Position numbers and translations under genes: made by a program. From Streptomyces hiroshimensis (GTDB lineage: Bacteria; Actinomycetota; Actinomycetes; Streptomycetales; Streptomycetaceae): a stretch of 48,720 nt of DNA. The stretch spans positions 1 through 48,720 of the forward strand of contig NZ_BMUT01000002.1 in the NCBI RefSeq assembly GCF_014650335.1, given 5' to 3'. The notes beneath the pieces were generated by a model that saw only the letters and a program-made list of their open reading frames with translations, was not told where the DNA came from and made no database searches. This document shows, piece by piece, positions 35,280 through 43,700 of the stretch (position 1 is its first letter; each line of letters begins with the position of its first letter).

Positions 35280-36863
35280 ATGGGGACGGGGCTGACAGAG
35301 CTGGAGCCGCCCGGGGCCGCCGCGCCGGAGGCCGCGGCGCAGCCCCCTCCGCGCCGCGCCCGCCCCACCCGCGCCGCCGTCCTCGCCGTGACCGTCCCCG
35401 CGGCCGTCATGCTCGTCCTCGGCCTGTGGGGGCTGGACCGCGGGACGATGTGGCGGGACGAGAGCGCCACCTTCCAGGTGGCCCGCCGTTCCCTGCCGGA
35501 GATGTGGCACGTGCTCGGCACGATCGACGCCGTCCACGGCCTGTACTACGCGCTGATGCACGCCGTCCTCGCCGTGCGCGCCGACGAGATCGCGCTGCGG
35601 CTGCCCTCCGTCGCCGCGTCCGCCGCCACCGCCGCGCTCGTCGGCGCCCTGGGCTGCCGGCTGGCCCGGCCCCGCGTCGGGCTGTGGGCCGGGCTGCTCT
35701 ACGCCGTCACCCCCTTTGTCAGCCACTACGCGCAGGAAGGCCGCTCGTACGCCCTCGTCGCCACGGGCGCCGCACTCGCCACCTGGCTGCTGGTCCGCGC
35801 CGTCGAGCACGGCTCGTACGGGCGGTGGGCCGGCTACGGCGCGGTGGTCGCGGGCACGGCGATCCTGCACGAGTTCGCGGTCCTGCTCCTCGCGGCGCAC
35901 GCCGTGACCCTGCTGCTCTCCCGGGCGCCGTGGCGGACGTGGCGCCGTTGGGGGTGCGCCGCGGCCGCCGCCTGCCTGCCGCTGATACCGCTGGTGGTCG
36001 TCTCCCGGGGGCAGAGCGCCCAGGTCTCCTGGATCCGCACCCCGGGCCGCCCCGAGGCCGAGGCGCTCGTGAAGGCGTTCGCCGGTCCCGGGCAGCCCGT
36101 CCTGGGCGCCGTGCTCCTCCTGGCCGCGGTCGCGCTCCTCGCCCCGGCGCTCGGGCGACGGCGGGCGTCGCCGTCGTCCCCGCCCCGCCGCGGCGCGCTG
36201 CACCTCAGCGCGGTCGCCCTGCCCTGGGCCCTCGTCCCGCCCGTCCTGCTCTACGCCGCCGCCCAGTACCAGCCGCTCTTCCTCGACCGCTATCTGCTGT
36301 TCTGCCTGGCGGGTGTGCCCCTGCTCGCCGCGGCGGGCGCCGAGCGGCTCCTGGGCCTCGTGCCGTGGCGGCGCACCGTGACGGCCGCCGGCGCCGCGGC
36401 CGTCCTGGCCGCCTTCGCGGTGCAGCTGCCGCTGCACGAGCGCGAGCGCCTGCCCACCAGCCGCGGCGACGAACTGGCCCCGGTCGCCTCGGCGGCCGCG
36501 CAGCGGGCACGGCCGGGGGATGCGGTGCTGTTCCTGCCGCTGTACGAGCGCCGCGTGGCCCTCGCCTATCCGCGCGACTTCACGGGCCTGCGCGATCTCA
36601 CCCTCGAACGGTCACCGGCCGCCTCCGGCACGCTCTTCGGCGAGGAGGTCACCACGGCCGGGCTGCGCGCCCGGCTGGCCCGGCTGCCGTCCGGGAGCCG
36701 GGTGTGGGTGGTGGGGGACACGGGCACCGTCGGCACGCGCTGGTTCCGCGCGCAGCGGGCGGAGTACGCGAAGACGACCGCACTGGAGGAGTTCTGCCGG
36801 GAGGAGCGGGGGGCGGCGGTGTTCGTCCGCGGCGGCTCGGTGTCGCTGTACATACGGCGCTAG
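35280..36863 (+). CDS. GT39/PMT_2-like membrane glycosyltransferase
   Basis: The 527-residue product has about eleven hydrophobic segments and a C-terminal extracytoplasmic domain (about 420-527). The first loop reads GTMWRDESATF with the acidic pair D60-E61 and then IDAVHGLYYALMH, and later SHYAQEGRSYAL. These are the marks of dolichyl-phosphate-mannose-type transferases (PMT_2, GT-C). ATG 35280 is chosen for the GGGAGGGG site at 35264-35271. An ATG at 35196 would add 28 residues unlike the family. It ends 28 bp from the convergent sugar transporter operon without space for a full terminator. Donor and acceptor are unknown. Confidence 0.82.
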   Translation: MGTGLTELEPPGAAAPEAAAQPPPRRARPTRAAVLAVTVPAAVMLVLGLWGLDRGTMWRDESATFQVARRSLPEMWHVLGTIDAVHGLYYALMHAVLAVRADEIALRLPSVAASAATAALVGALGCRLARPRVGLWAGLLYAVTPFVSHYAQEGRSYALVATGAALATWLLVRAVEHGSYGRWAGYGAVVAGTAILHEFAVLLLAAHAVTLLLSRAPWRTWRRWGCAAAAACLPLIPLVVVSRGQSAQVSWIRTPGRPEAEALVKAFAGPGQPVLGAVLLLAAVALLAPALGRRRASPSSPPRRGALHLSAVALPWALVPPVLLYAAAQYQPLFLDRYLLFCLAGVPLLAAAGAERLLGLVPWRRTVTAAGAAAVLAAFAVQLPLHERERLPTSRGDELAPVASAAAQRARPGDAVLFLPLYERRVALAYPRDFTGLRDLTLERSPAASGTLFGEEVTTAGLRARLARLPSGSRVWVVGDTGTVGTRWFRAQRAEYAKTTALEEFCREERGAAVFVRGGSVSLYIRR

Positions 36864-36891
36864 GAGGCACCCGGGCGGCCCGCCCGTGCCG

Positions 36892-37773
36892 TCACTTCAC
36901 CGCGCCCGCCATCACCCCGCTCACGAACTGCCGCTGGAAGGCGAAGAAGACTGCGAGCGGTACGGCCATCGAGAGGAAGGCGCCCGAGGCGAGGACGTCG
37001 ATGTTGTCGCCGAACTGGCGCACCTGCTGCTGCAGGGCGACCGTGACCGGCGGGTGCCCGCTGTCGGCGAAGATCAGCGCGATCAGCATGTCGTTCCACA
37101 CCCACAGGAACTGGAAGATCCCCAGCGAGGCGATGGCCGGCCCGCCCAGCGGCAGCACCACCCGCAGGAACAGCCGCAGTTCGCCCGCCCCGTCCAGCCG
37201 GGCGGCCTCCAGCAGCTCGCGGGGGATCTCCGCGAAGAAGTTCCGCAGCAGGAAGACCGCGAAGGGAAGGCCGAAGGCCGTATGGAAGAGCACCACGCCG
37301 GGCGTGCTCTCGAAGATGCCGAGGGTGTTGAAGAGCTTGGCCACGGGGATCAGCGCCACCTGCACCGGCACCACCAGCAGCCCCACCACCGCCATGAACC
37401 ACCAGTCCCGGCCCGGGAAGTCGAGCCAGGCGAAGGCGTAGCCGGCGAAGGCGCCGATGAGGATCACCAGCGCCGTCGCGGGCACGGTGATCAGGGCCGT
37501 GGTGCCGAGGGACTCCATCACCGTGTCGTTGTGGAAGAGGTTGCTGTAGCTGTCGGTGGTCAGCTGCGCCGGGTGGGAGAAGACCTTCCACCAGCCCGAT
37601 GCCGCGATGTCTCTCTTGTCCCGCAGCGAGGACAGGAGCAGCCCCACCGTGGGCGTCAGCCAGAACAGCCCGACCACGACGAGGAAGGCCCGCATCACCC
37701 CGCCGCCCAGCCGCGCGGCGATCCGCGCGGGAAGCGACTGCCTGGCCCGTACGGCCGTGTCCAGCGTGGTCAT
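36892..37773 (-). CDS. Carbohydrate ABC transporter permease, MalG-like
   Basis: The 293-residue product has six membrane segments and the EAA loop EAARLDGAGELRLFLRVVLPL (about residues 190-210) that contacts the ATPase. Length and layout match CUT1-family MalG subunits. It is the last gene of a three-gene minus-strand operon after the MalF-like gene (78-bp gap) and the binding protein. No ATPase gene is in the operon. In Streptomyces the shared ATPase MsiK energises many such importers, so that is the likely partner. The substrate cannot be told from the sequence. Confidence 0.93.
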   Translation of the reverse strand: MTTLDTAVRARQSLPARIAARLGGGVMRAFLVVVGLFWLTPTVGLLLSSLRDKRDIAASGWWKVFSHPAQLTTDSYSNLFHNDTVMESLGTTALITVPATALVILIGAFAGYAFAWLDFPGRDWWFMAVVGLLVVPVQVALIPVAKLFNTLGIFESTPGVVLFHTAFGLPFAVFLLRNFFAEIPRELLEAARLDGAGELRLFLRVVLPLGGPAIASLGIFQFLWVWNDMLIALIFADSGHPPVTVALQQQVRQFGDNIDVLASGAFLSMAVPLAVFFAFQRQFVSGVMAGAVK

Positions 37774-37851
37774 CCCTGCCGCCCCCTCGTGGTCATCGGC
37801 GCCGCCCCCTCGGGATCACCGCTGCGGTCCCCGCCCTTGCGGCCGTCCCCG

Positions 37852-39156
37852 TCATCGCCGCCGCTCCCTTCGGATCCGCCGGAGGTTGACGTACATCACC
37901 GGCAGGACGAGCACGAGCAGGAAGACCGCGATCGCGCTGCCCACGCCCTGGTTGACGTCCGTGCCGAAGGACGACTGGTACAGCTGCAGGGCCAGCACGT
38001 TCGCCTTGTCGAGGCTCGCGCCCGGCGCGATGATGTAGACGAGGTCGAAGATCTTCAGCACGTTGATCATCAGCGTGATCAGCACGACCGCGAGCACCGG
38101 CGCCAGCAGCGGCACCGTCACCCTGCGGAAGACCTGCCACTCGCTGGCGCCGTCCACCCGCGCCGCCTCCAGCAGCTCCCGCGGCACGCTCGCGAGCCCC
38201 GCCGCGATCAGCACCATCGCGAAGCCCGCCCACATCCAGATGTACGCCCCGATGATCGCCGGGGTGACGAGCGAGGGGCCCAGCCAGTCGACGCCGTTGT
38301 AGGGCGCGGCGAAGTTCGAGGCGGGCAGGCGCAGCCGGGCGCCGTCGGCCGCGGCGGGCAGGGTGAAGGTGCCGTCGGCGTCCGAGGTGGCCGAGGCGAC
38401 GGTCCGGCCGTCCTTGACCGCCTCCACCGTCACGCCCTCCAGGGCCTTCTCGCCCTGGTCGATCTTGCCCGGCGTGCCGCCTCCGCCGCGCGTGAAGTCC
38501 CGCCACACCGTTCCGGTGACCTTCCCGGCGACGTCCCGCGCCGGAATGGCCTCCTTGGCGCCCTTCATGTCCGCGGGCTTCGCGCCCACCAGTGGCAGCG
38601 CGGTCGCACTGCCGGCCTTCACCACCGCCCGGGTCGTGAACGCCCCGCGGCTCTCCGTCAGCAGCCCGTCGTCCCTGGGGTGCGCGCCCGGGAAGGGCGC
38701 GGGCGGCGAGAAGGTGTCGTGGACGCCCACCCACACGGCGTTCGCGACGCCGCGGTCGGGGTTCTGCTCGTACACCAGCCGGAAGATGATGCCCGAGGCC
38801 AGCATCGAGATCGCCATCGGCATGAAGACGACGAGCTTGAACGCCGTGCCCCAGCGCACCCGTTCGGTGAGCACCGCGAAGACCAGGCCCAGGGCGGTGG
38901 CCACCGACGGCGCCACGACCACCCAGATGACGTTGTTCTTCAGGGCCGTACGGATCCGGTCGTCGGTGAAGACCTCGTGGTAGTTGTCCACGCCCACGAA
39001 GCCGTTGCCGCTCGCGTCGAAGAGGCTGCGCCAGACGGAGTAGCCGATGGGGTAGACGACGAGCGCGCCGAGCAGGACCAGCGCGGGCAGCAGGAAGAGG
39101 GCGGCCACCCAGAGCCGGGTGCCCGACACGCTCCGGGACTTCGGCGCGGTCGACAT
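37852..39156 (-). CDS. Carbohydrate ABC transporter permease, MalF-like, with large inserted domain
   Basis: The 434-residue product is about 130 residues longer than ordinary MalF-like permeases. Membrane segments lie at about 15-38, 75-97, 105-128, 297-320, 347-370 and 405-425, with the EAA loop ELLEAARVDGASEWQVFRRV at about 328-347. Between the third and fourth helices, residues about 131-290 form an extracytoplasmic insertion. Its part 212-275 (GKVTGTVWRDF... ALEGVTVEAVKDGRTVASATSDADGTFTLP) reads like a Cna-B/carboxypeptidase-regulatory beta-sandwich. E. coli MalF also has a big loop (P2) here that touches the binding protein, so a docking role is plausible. It lies 15 bp after the binding-protein gene. 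Confidence 0.9.
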   Translation of the reverse strand: MSTAPKSRSVSGTRLWVAALFLLPALVLLGALVVYPIGYSVWRSLFDASGNGFVGVDNYHEVFTDDRIRTALKNNVIWVVVAPSVATALGLVFAVLTERVRWGTAFKLVVFMPMAISMLASGIIFRLVYEQNPDRGVANAVWVGVHDTFSPPAPFPGAHPRDDGLLTESRGAFTTRAVVKAGSATALPLVGAKPADMKGAKEAIPARDVAGKVTGTVWRDFTRGGGGTPGKIDQGEKALEGVTVEAVKDGRTVASATSDADGTFTLPAAADGARLRLPASNFAAPYNGVDWLGPSLVTPAIIGAYIWMWAGFAMVLIAAGLASVPRELLEAARVDGASEWQVFRRVTVPLLAPVLAVVLITLMINVLKIFDLVYIIAPGASLDKANVLALQLYQSSFGTDVNQGVGSAIAVFLLVLVLPVMYVNLRRIRRERRR

Positions 39157-39171
39157 GGTGCGGGGCTCCCG

Positions 39172-40551
39172 TCAGCTCTTGAACGCCTTGGCCGCGTCGG
39201 ACTCCAGCTTCTGCTGGGTGCCCGCCACGTCACCGGGGTTCTTCAGGAAATCCTGGAGGTGCTTCCACTCGCCCTGGCCCGGTTTGCCGCCGAAGGAGGC
39301 GGGGGCCAGATCGGACATGTCGAAGCGGAAGTCGTCGCCCGCGGCGACCACGGCCTTGGCGATGGAGCGGAGCGTGTCGTCGGGATAGGCGGCGAGGGCG
39401 AGGTTCCTGTTGGCGGACAGGAAACCGCCCTGCCCGGCCCACACCTGTGCCGCGTCGGCCGAGGCGAGGAACGTCAGCAGCGCCTGCGCCGCCGGGCCGT
39501 CCTTCAGCGCCACGCCCACGTCGCCGCCGGTCACCACCGGCGCCTTCGCCCCCACCGCGGGGAAGGGGAAGACCCCGGCCTCCTTGCCGATCCGCGCCCC
39601 GGCCCCGATGACGTTGGCCGCCGCGAAGTCGCCCTCGAAGACCATGGCGGCCTTCGGCTCCTCCCCTCCGGTGAACGTCTGGGTGACCGATGTGGGGAAC
39701 TGCGTCTGGATCGACCCCTCGTTGCCGTCCGCCAGCAGGCCCTTCCCGCCGAAGAGCCGCCCGAGGGCCGTCAGGGCGTCCTTCACGGAGGGGTCCGTCC
39801 ACGGGATCCGGTGCTGCGCCAGCTGGTCGTACTTCTGCGGGCCCGCCTGGGAGAGGTAGACGTTCTCGAACCAGTCGGTGAGCGTCCAGCCGTCCGCCCC
39901 GCCCACCGAGACCGCCGGGATGCCGTAGTCGGCGATCAGCTGCGCGGTGCTCAGGAACTCCGGCCAGGTCTTCGGCTCCTTCGCCCCGGCCCCCTCGAAG
40001 ACCTTGGTGTTGTACCAGACCAGGGACTTGTTGCTGACCTTGAAGTAGACGCCGTAGCGCTTGCCCTCGTACGAGCCGAGGTCCTGCCAGCCCTTGGTGA
40101 AGTTCTTCTCCAGCTCGGCCGCCGTCTCGCCGCCGAGCGGTTTGAGCCAGCCCTTCTGTGCGAACTCCCGCAGCGCCCCGGGCTGTTGCAGCATGGCCAC
40201 GTCCGGCGGGTCGCCGCCCTCGATCTTCGAGCCGACGAAGGCGGACATGTCGTCGCCGCTGGGCACGTAGGCCACCTCGGCGCCCGTGCGCCGGGAGAAC
40301 TCCTCCAGGACCTTGGTGAAGCCCTTCTGCTCGGCGCCCGTCCAGACCGCCGTCACCTTGAGCTTCTGCCCGTTCAGCTTGGGGAGTTGCACGGTGTGCC
40401 GGATCACGTCCGACGTTCCCTTGCCGCCGTCCGGTGCGCCGGCGCCGTCCCCGTCGTCGCTGCATCCCGCGGCCGACAGGGCGAGGGTCCCGGCCGCGAG
40501 GAGGGCCAGAGCGCTGCGCGCCCCGCGCACCGAACGAAGCGATGTCCGCAT
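39172..40551 (-). CDS. Carbohydrate-binding lipoprotein of the ABC importer
   Basis: The 459-residue product is an extracellular solute-binding protein (SBP_bac_1 type). It starts with a signal peptide ending LSAAGC (lipidated C30; position -3 is Ala rather than the usual Leu), then an Asp/Gly-rich tether and the two-lobed binding fold (LKVTAVWTGAEQKGFTKVLEEFSRRTGAEVAYVPSG...). ATG 40551 has a strong GGGAGGGG upstream. An in-frame extension to 40716 would bury the signal peptide and is rejected. First gene of the importer operon, with an inverted repeat (40700-40718) about 150 bp upstream. Sugar unknown. Confidence 0.93.
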   Translation of the reverse strand: MRTSLRSVRGARSALALLAAGTLALSAAGCSDDGDGAGAPDGGKGTSDVIRHTVQLPKLNGQKLKVTAVWTGAEQKGFTKVLEEFSRRTGAEVAYVPSGDDMSAFVGSKIEGGDPPDVAMLQQPGALREFAQKGWLKPLGGETAAELEKNFTKGWQDLGSYEGKRYGVYFKVSNKSLVWYNTKVFEGAGAKEPKTWPEFLSTAQLIADYGIPAVSVGGADGWTLTDWFENVYLSQAGPQKYDQLAQHRIPWTDPSVKDALTALGRLFGGKGLLADGNEGSIQTQFPTSVTQTFTGGEEPKAAMVFEGDFAAANVIGAGARIGKEAGVFPFPAVGAKAPVVTGGDVGVALKDGPAAQALLTFLASADAAQVWAGQGGFLSANRNLALAAYPDDTLRSIAKAVVAAGDDFRFDMSDLAPASFGGKPGQGEWKHLQDFLKNPGDVAGTQQKLESDAAKAFKS

Positions 40552-40699
40552 AGCCGCCCCTCCCGTACGAGCTCCCCGCCGACGCTCCCCGCGCCGCCCG
40601 TCACCACGGCCCGCGGACGTCTCCCGTGCGACAGGTCTACGCCCGGTCACCGGCCGCCGCAATACCGTCTTCGACGTCAACCAGCTGATCGTGACCGGG

Positions 40700-40718
40700 C
40701 TGTGATGGGCCGTCACAG
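40700..40718. promoter_or_regulatory. CTGTGA-N7-TCACAG palindrome upstream of the sugar importer
   Basis: Perfect 6-bp arms (40700-40705, 40713-40718) flank 7 bases. The form resembles a Crp/FNR-type site, but Streptomyces Crp sites, as I recall them, have GTG-N8-CAC and this has N9. It could be the operator of the importer operon, or a hairpin ending the FHA-ATPase transcript 15 bases after its stop. Confidence 0.45.
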
Positions 40719-40732
40719 AGGCGCGGGGGCGC

Positions 40733-43700
40733 TCAGAGCAGCGGTGGCGCCGCCTCCGCTCCTGCCGACTGTGCGGCGCGCTGCAGTGCGCTCGCGAGCA
40801 GCGCCAGGTCCGTCGGGCCGTTGCCCAGCTCGCGCAGGGGGCGGCGGGTGGGCGGGTCGCCCATGCGCTGCCAGTCCACCGGTACGACGGTCGGGCGGAG
40901 CGTCGCCGTCCGCGGGATGCGGCCCGTCACCCGGCCCGCCTGGAACGGCGTCGTCGCGTCGTCGTCCGGCCGCATCAGCCGGCCGCGGCCCGGTGCGGGC
41001 TCGCCCGCGCCGCTGCCGTCGCCCGGCGTGCCGTCCGCCGACGGCGGCGCGATCTCCAGCGTCGCGCGCAGCCCGGCCCGCTCGACCGCCGCCGTGTCGG
41101 CCGTACGGTCCGGGCGGCCGGACGCCGCCACCAGGTGGACGCCGAGCCGCTCGCCGTCCCGGGCCACCGCCTCCAGGGCGCGCACGACCGAACCCGCCGA
41201 GGGTCTGCCCGTACTGCCCAGGGCCGGGGCGACCAGGGCGTCGAAGTCGTCCACCAGCACCACCAGGCGCGGCAGCGCCGTCTGGGCCGTGAGCGACGGG
41301 CCGTCCTTCTGCGTCCGCAGCTTGAGCGTCCCCGTGGGCACGGAGTCCAGGTCGCCCGAGCCGTCCGCCGGGCGGCGCGGCGCGACCACCTGCGCGGCCG
41401 AGGCGGCGGCGTGCTGGGTGTGCCAGGCGGTGAAGTCCAGGCGGCCCAGCAGCTCCGCGCGGCGCTTGAGCTCCGAGGTGAGCGCCTGCGCGAACTCCCG
41501 CATGCGCACCGGGTCCGCGGCCGCCAGATACGTCGAGACGTGCGGCAGGTCCGTGCACAGCCGCAGGCCCTCGCCCCGCTCCGCGCCCGCGCCGTCCACC
41601 AGGACGAGCGAGAGCCGGTCGGGCCGGTCGGCCGCCGCCAGCGACGCGGCGAGCGAGCGCAGCAGCTCCGTCTTCCCGCTGCCCGGGCAGCCCTCCACCA
41701 GCAGGTGCGGGCCGTCCGCCGCCAGATCCACCGACAGCGGGCCGTGCGGGCCCGCGCCGAGCACGGCCACGGCGCGGCCGCCGGGGCGCGAGCCGCGGTC
41801 CGTGGCCGCCGCCCAGCGGGCCGTCAGCGAGGCCGGCGTGGCGCGCGCCAGACCCAGCTCGTCCAGCAGGCGCGCGCTGCGCGGCAGCGCCGCCGCCACC
41901 CGCGCGGCCGCGCCCTGCAGCGCGCCGTCCGCCATGCGCAGCGGCGCCAGCGCCCGCGCGAACCGCTCGGCCCACGCGCGCGACACGGCGTCGACGGCCG
42001 CGATCACGGCCGGACCGGCCGGCAGCTCGCCCTCGCCCGCGGCCCCGCTCCCGGCCCCGCTCCCGCCTCCGGCCGGCGCACGGTGGATCACCTGCACCAC
42101 CGTGGCCACGTCACCGCTCAGCAGGGCCACCGCCCCGCAGTAAGGGAACGCCGGGGACGCCGTACGGGCCGTGGCCAGCGTCGACGGCACCGGGGAGGCC
42201 GGAGTGGTCGCCGGGGTGTCCGCCAGGCACACCAGGTGGATGCCCGCCGCCGGACCTCCCACCGCCAGCCGCGCGACCGTCTCCCGCAGATCCGCCGAGC
42301 CGGGGTCGCCGTCCACGATCACCACCGTGTACGGGCCCGCGTGGCGCTCGGCCGCGGCCGCTACGGCCGCCGGGGACGCCGCCGTCCAGTGCGGGCCCAG
42401 CGGGCCCTCGTCCAGACGGCGCACCAGCTCCGCGGTGCGGGCCGTGGCCTGCTCGCGGTCGTAGGCGACCAGCAGCCGGCAGTCCTGCCCGCGCACCGGG
42501 CGCAGCTGCGGCAGCCAGCCCAGCCAGGACCACTCCGCCAGCCGCTCCTCGACCGGGCGCGCCCGGTCCGCGCTGATCAGCACGAACTCCAGGGACGCGG
42601 GCGCGTGCAGCGCCGCCAGCTGGGCCAGTACGGAACGGGCCAGCGCGGACAGCCGCCCGCGCGGCCCGGCGAGCCCCAGCGAACCGGCTGCGCGCAGCCC
42701 GACCGTCACCGGTACGGAGGGCAGCAGGGCGCCGCTCTCCGGCGCGTGCCGGTCGGCCGTGCCCAGCCGTACGGTCAGCAGGTCGGGGTGGTCCGGGCCG
42801 CGCTCCCACAGGCGGGGGCCCGGGCCGAGCGCCGTCAGCAGCACCGACGCGGGGTCGGGCCAGCGCTCGCGCAGCGCGGCGGCCTCGGCGCGGGCCCGCT
42901 CGGCGGCGCCGGGGTCGTTGCCGCCGTCACCCCACGCGTCCTCGTCCGCCCCCCGGGCCCCACCTCGGCCGCCGGCCAGGCGCCGGGCCCACGCGCCTAT
43001 GCCGCGGGCCCGGGGCCGCTTGCCGGCTTCGCCGGCGGGGGGCTCGCCGGGGGAGCCCTGGCCGGGAACGCCGGGTCGGCCGAAGAGGGCTGCCGGACCG
43101 CCGCCGCCGGACCCGTCGGCGGACCCGCCGGGCTGGCCGGGGCGGCTGTCGGCACCCGGGTAACCGGACGGCCCGGGGCCACCGGGCCCACCGGAGCCAC
43201 CGTGGCTGCCGACGTGGCCGTCCTCGGCGCCCGTCAGGCCGGTGCGGCCGAATGCGTACGCAGTCCCCGAGTGCGGGGTCCGGCCCTGGGGATCCGGGTA
43301 CACGTCCGGGCGCCGGTCCTGCCCGTAGGGGCCGGACTGACCCGGGAGATGGCCCGGAAGGCCGCCCGGGGCGTACGCGCCGGAGTGACCGGAGCCGTCC
43401 GGCGCACCGGGCCGCGCGGTCATACCAGGGCCCTCGGGCCGGGCATGGCGACCGTGGTCGCCGGGGCGGCCGTAGGAACCGGCCTCGGCCCCGTCCGGTA
43501 CACCGGTGACATCGAACTGACCGGGGCGGCGGTCCTGCCCGGAGACACCGGAGAAACCGGAGACACCGGTGACATCGAAGCGACCGGTCTGCCCGGTCTG
43601 CCCGGTCGGAGCGGCCGGACCGGCCTGCCCCGTCCCGCCCGGCTCACCCGGCCGGACCGGCGCGTGACCCGCACGGGCCACGGCGTCCCCCGCAGGGCTC

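Noticed and set aside
36520..41292. Plus-strand open frame of 1590 codons across the sugar importer
   Set aside because: It runs antisense to three well-recognised transporter genes and its product is low-complexity His/Arg/Gln-rich sequence.
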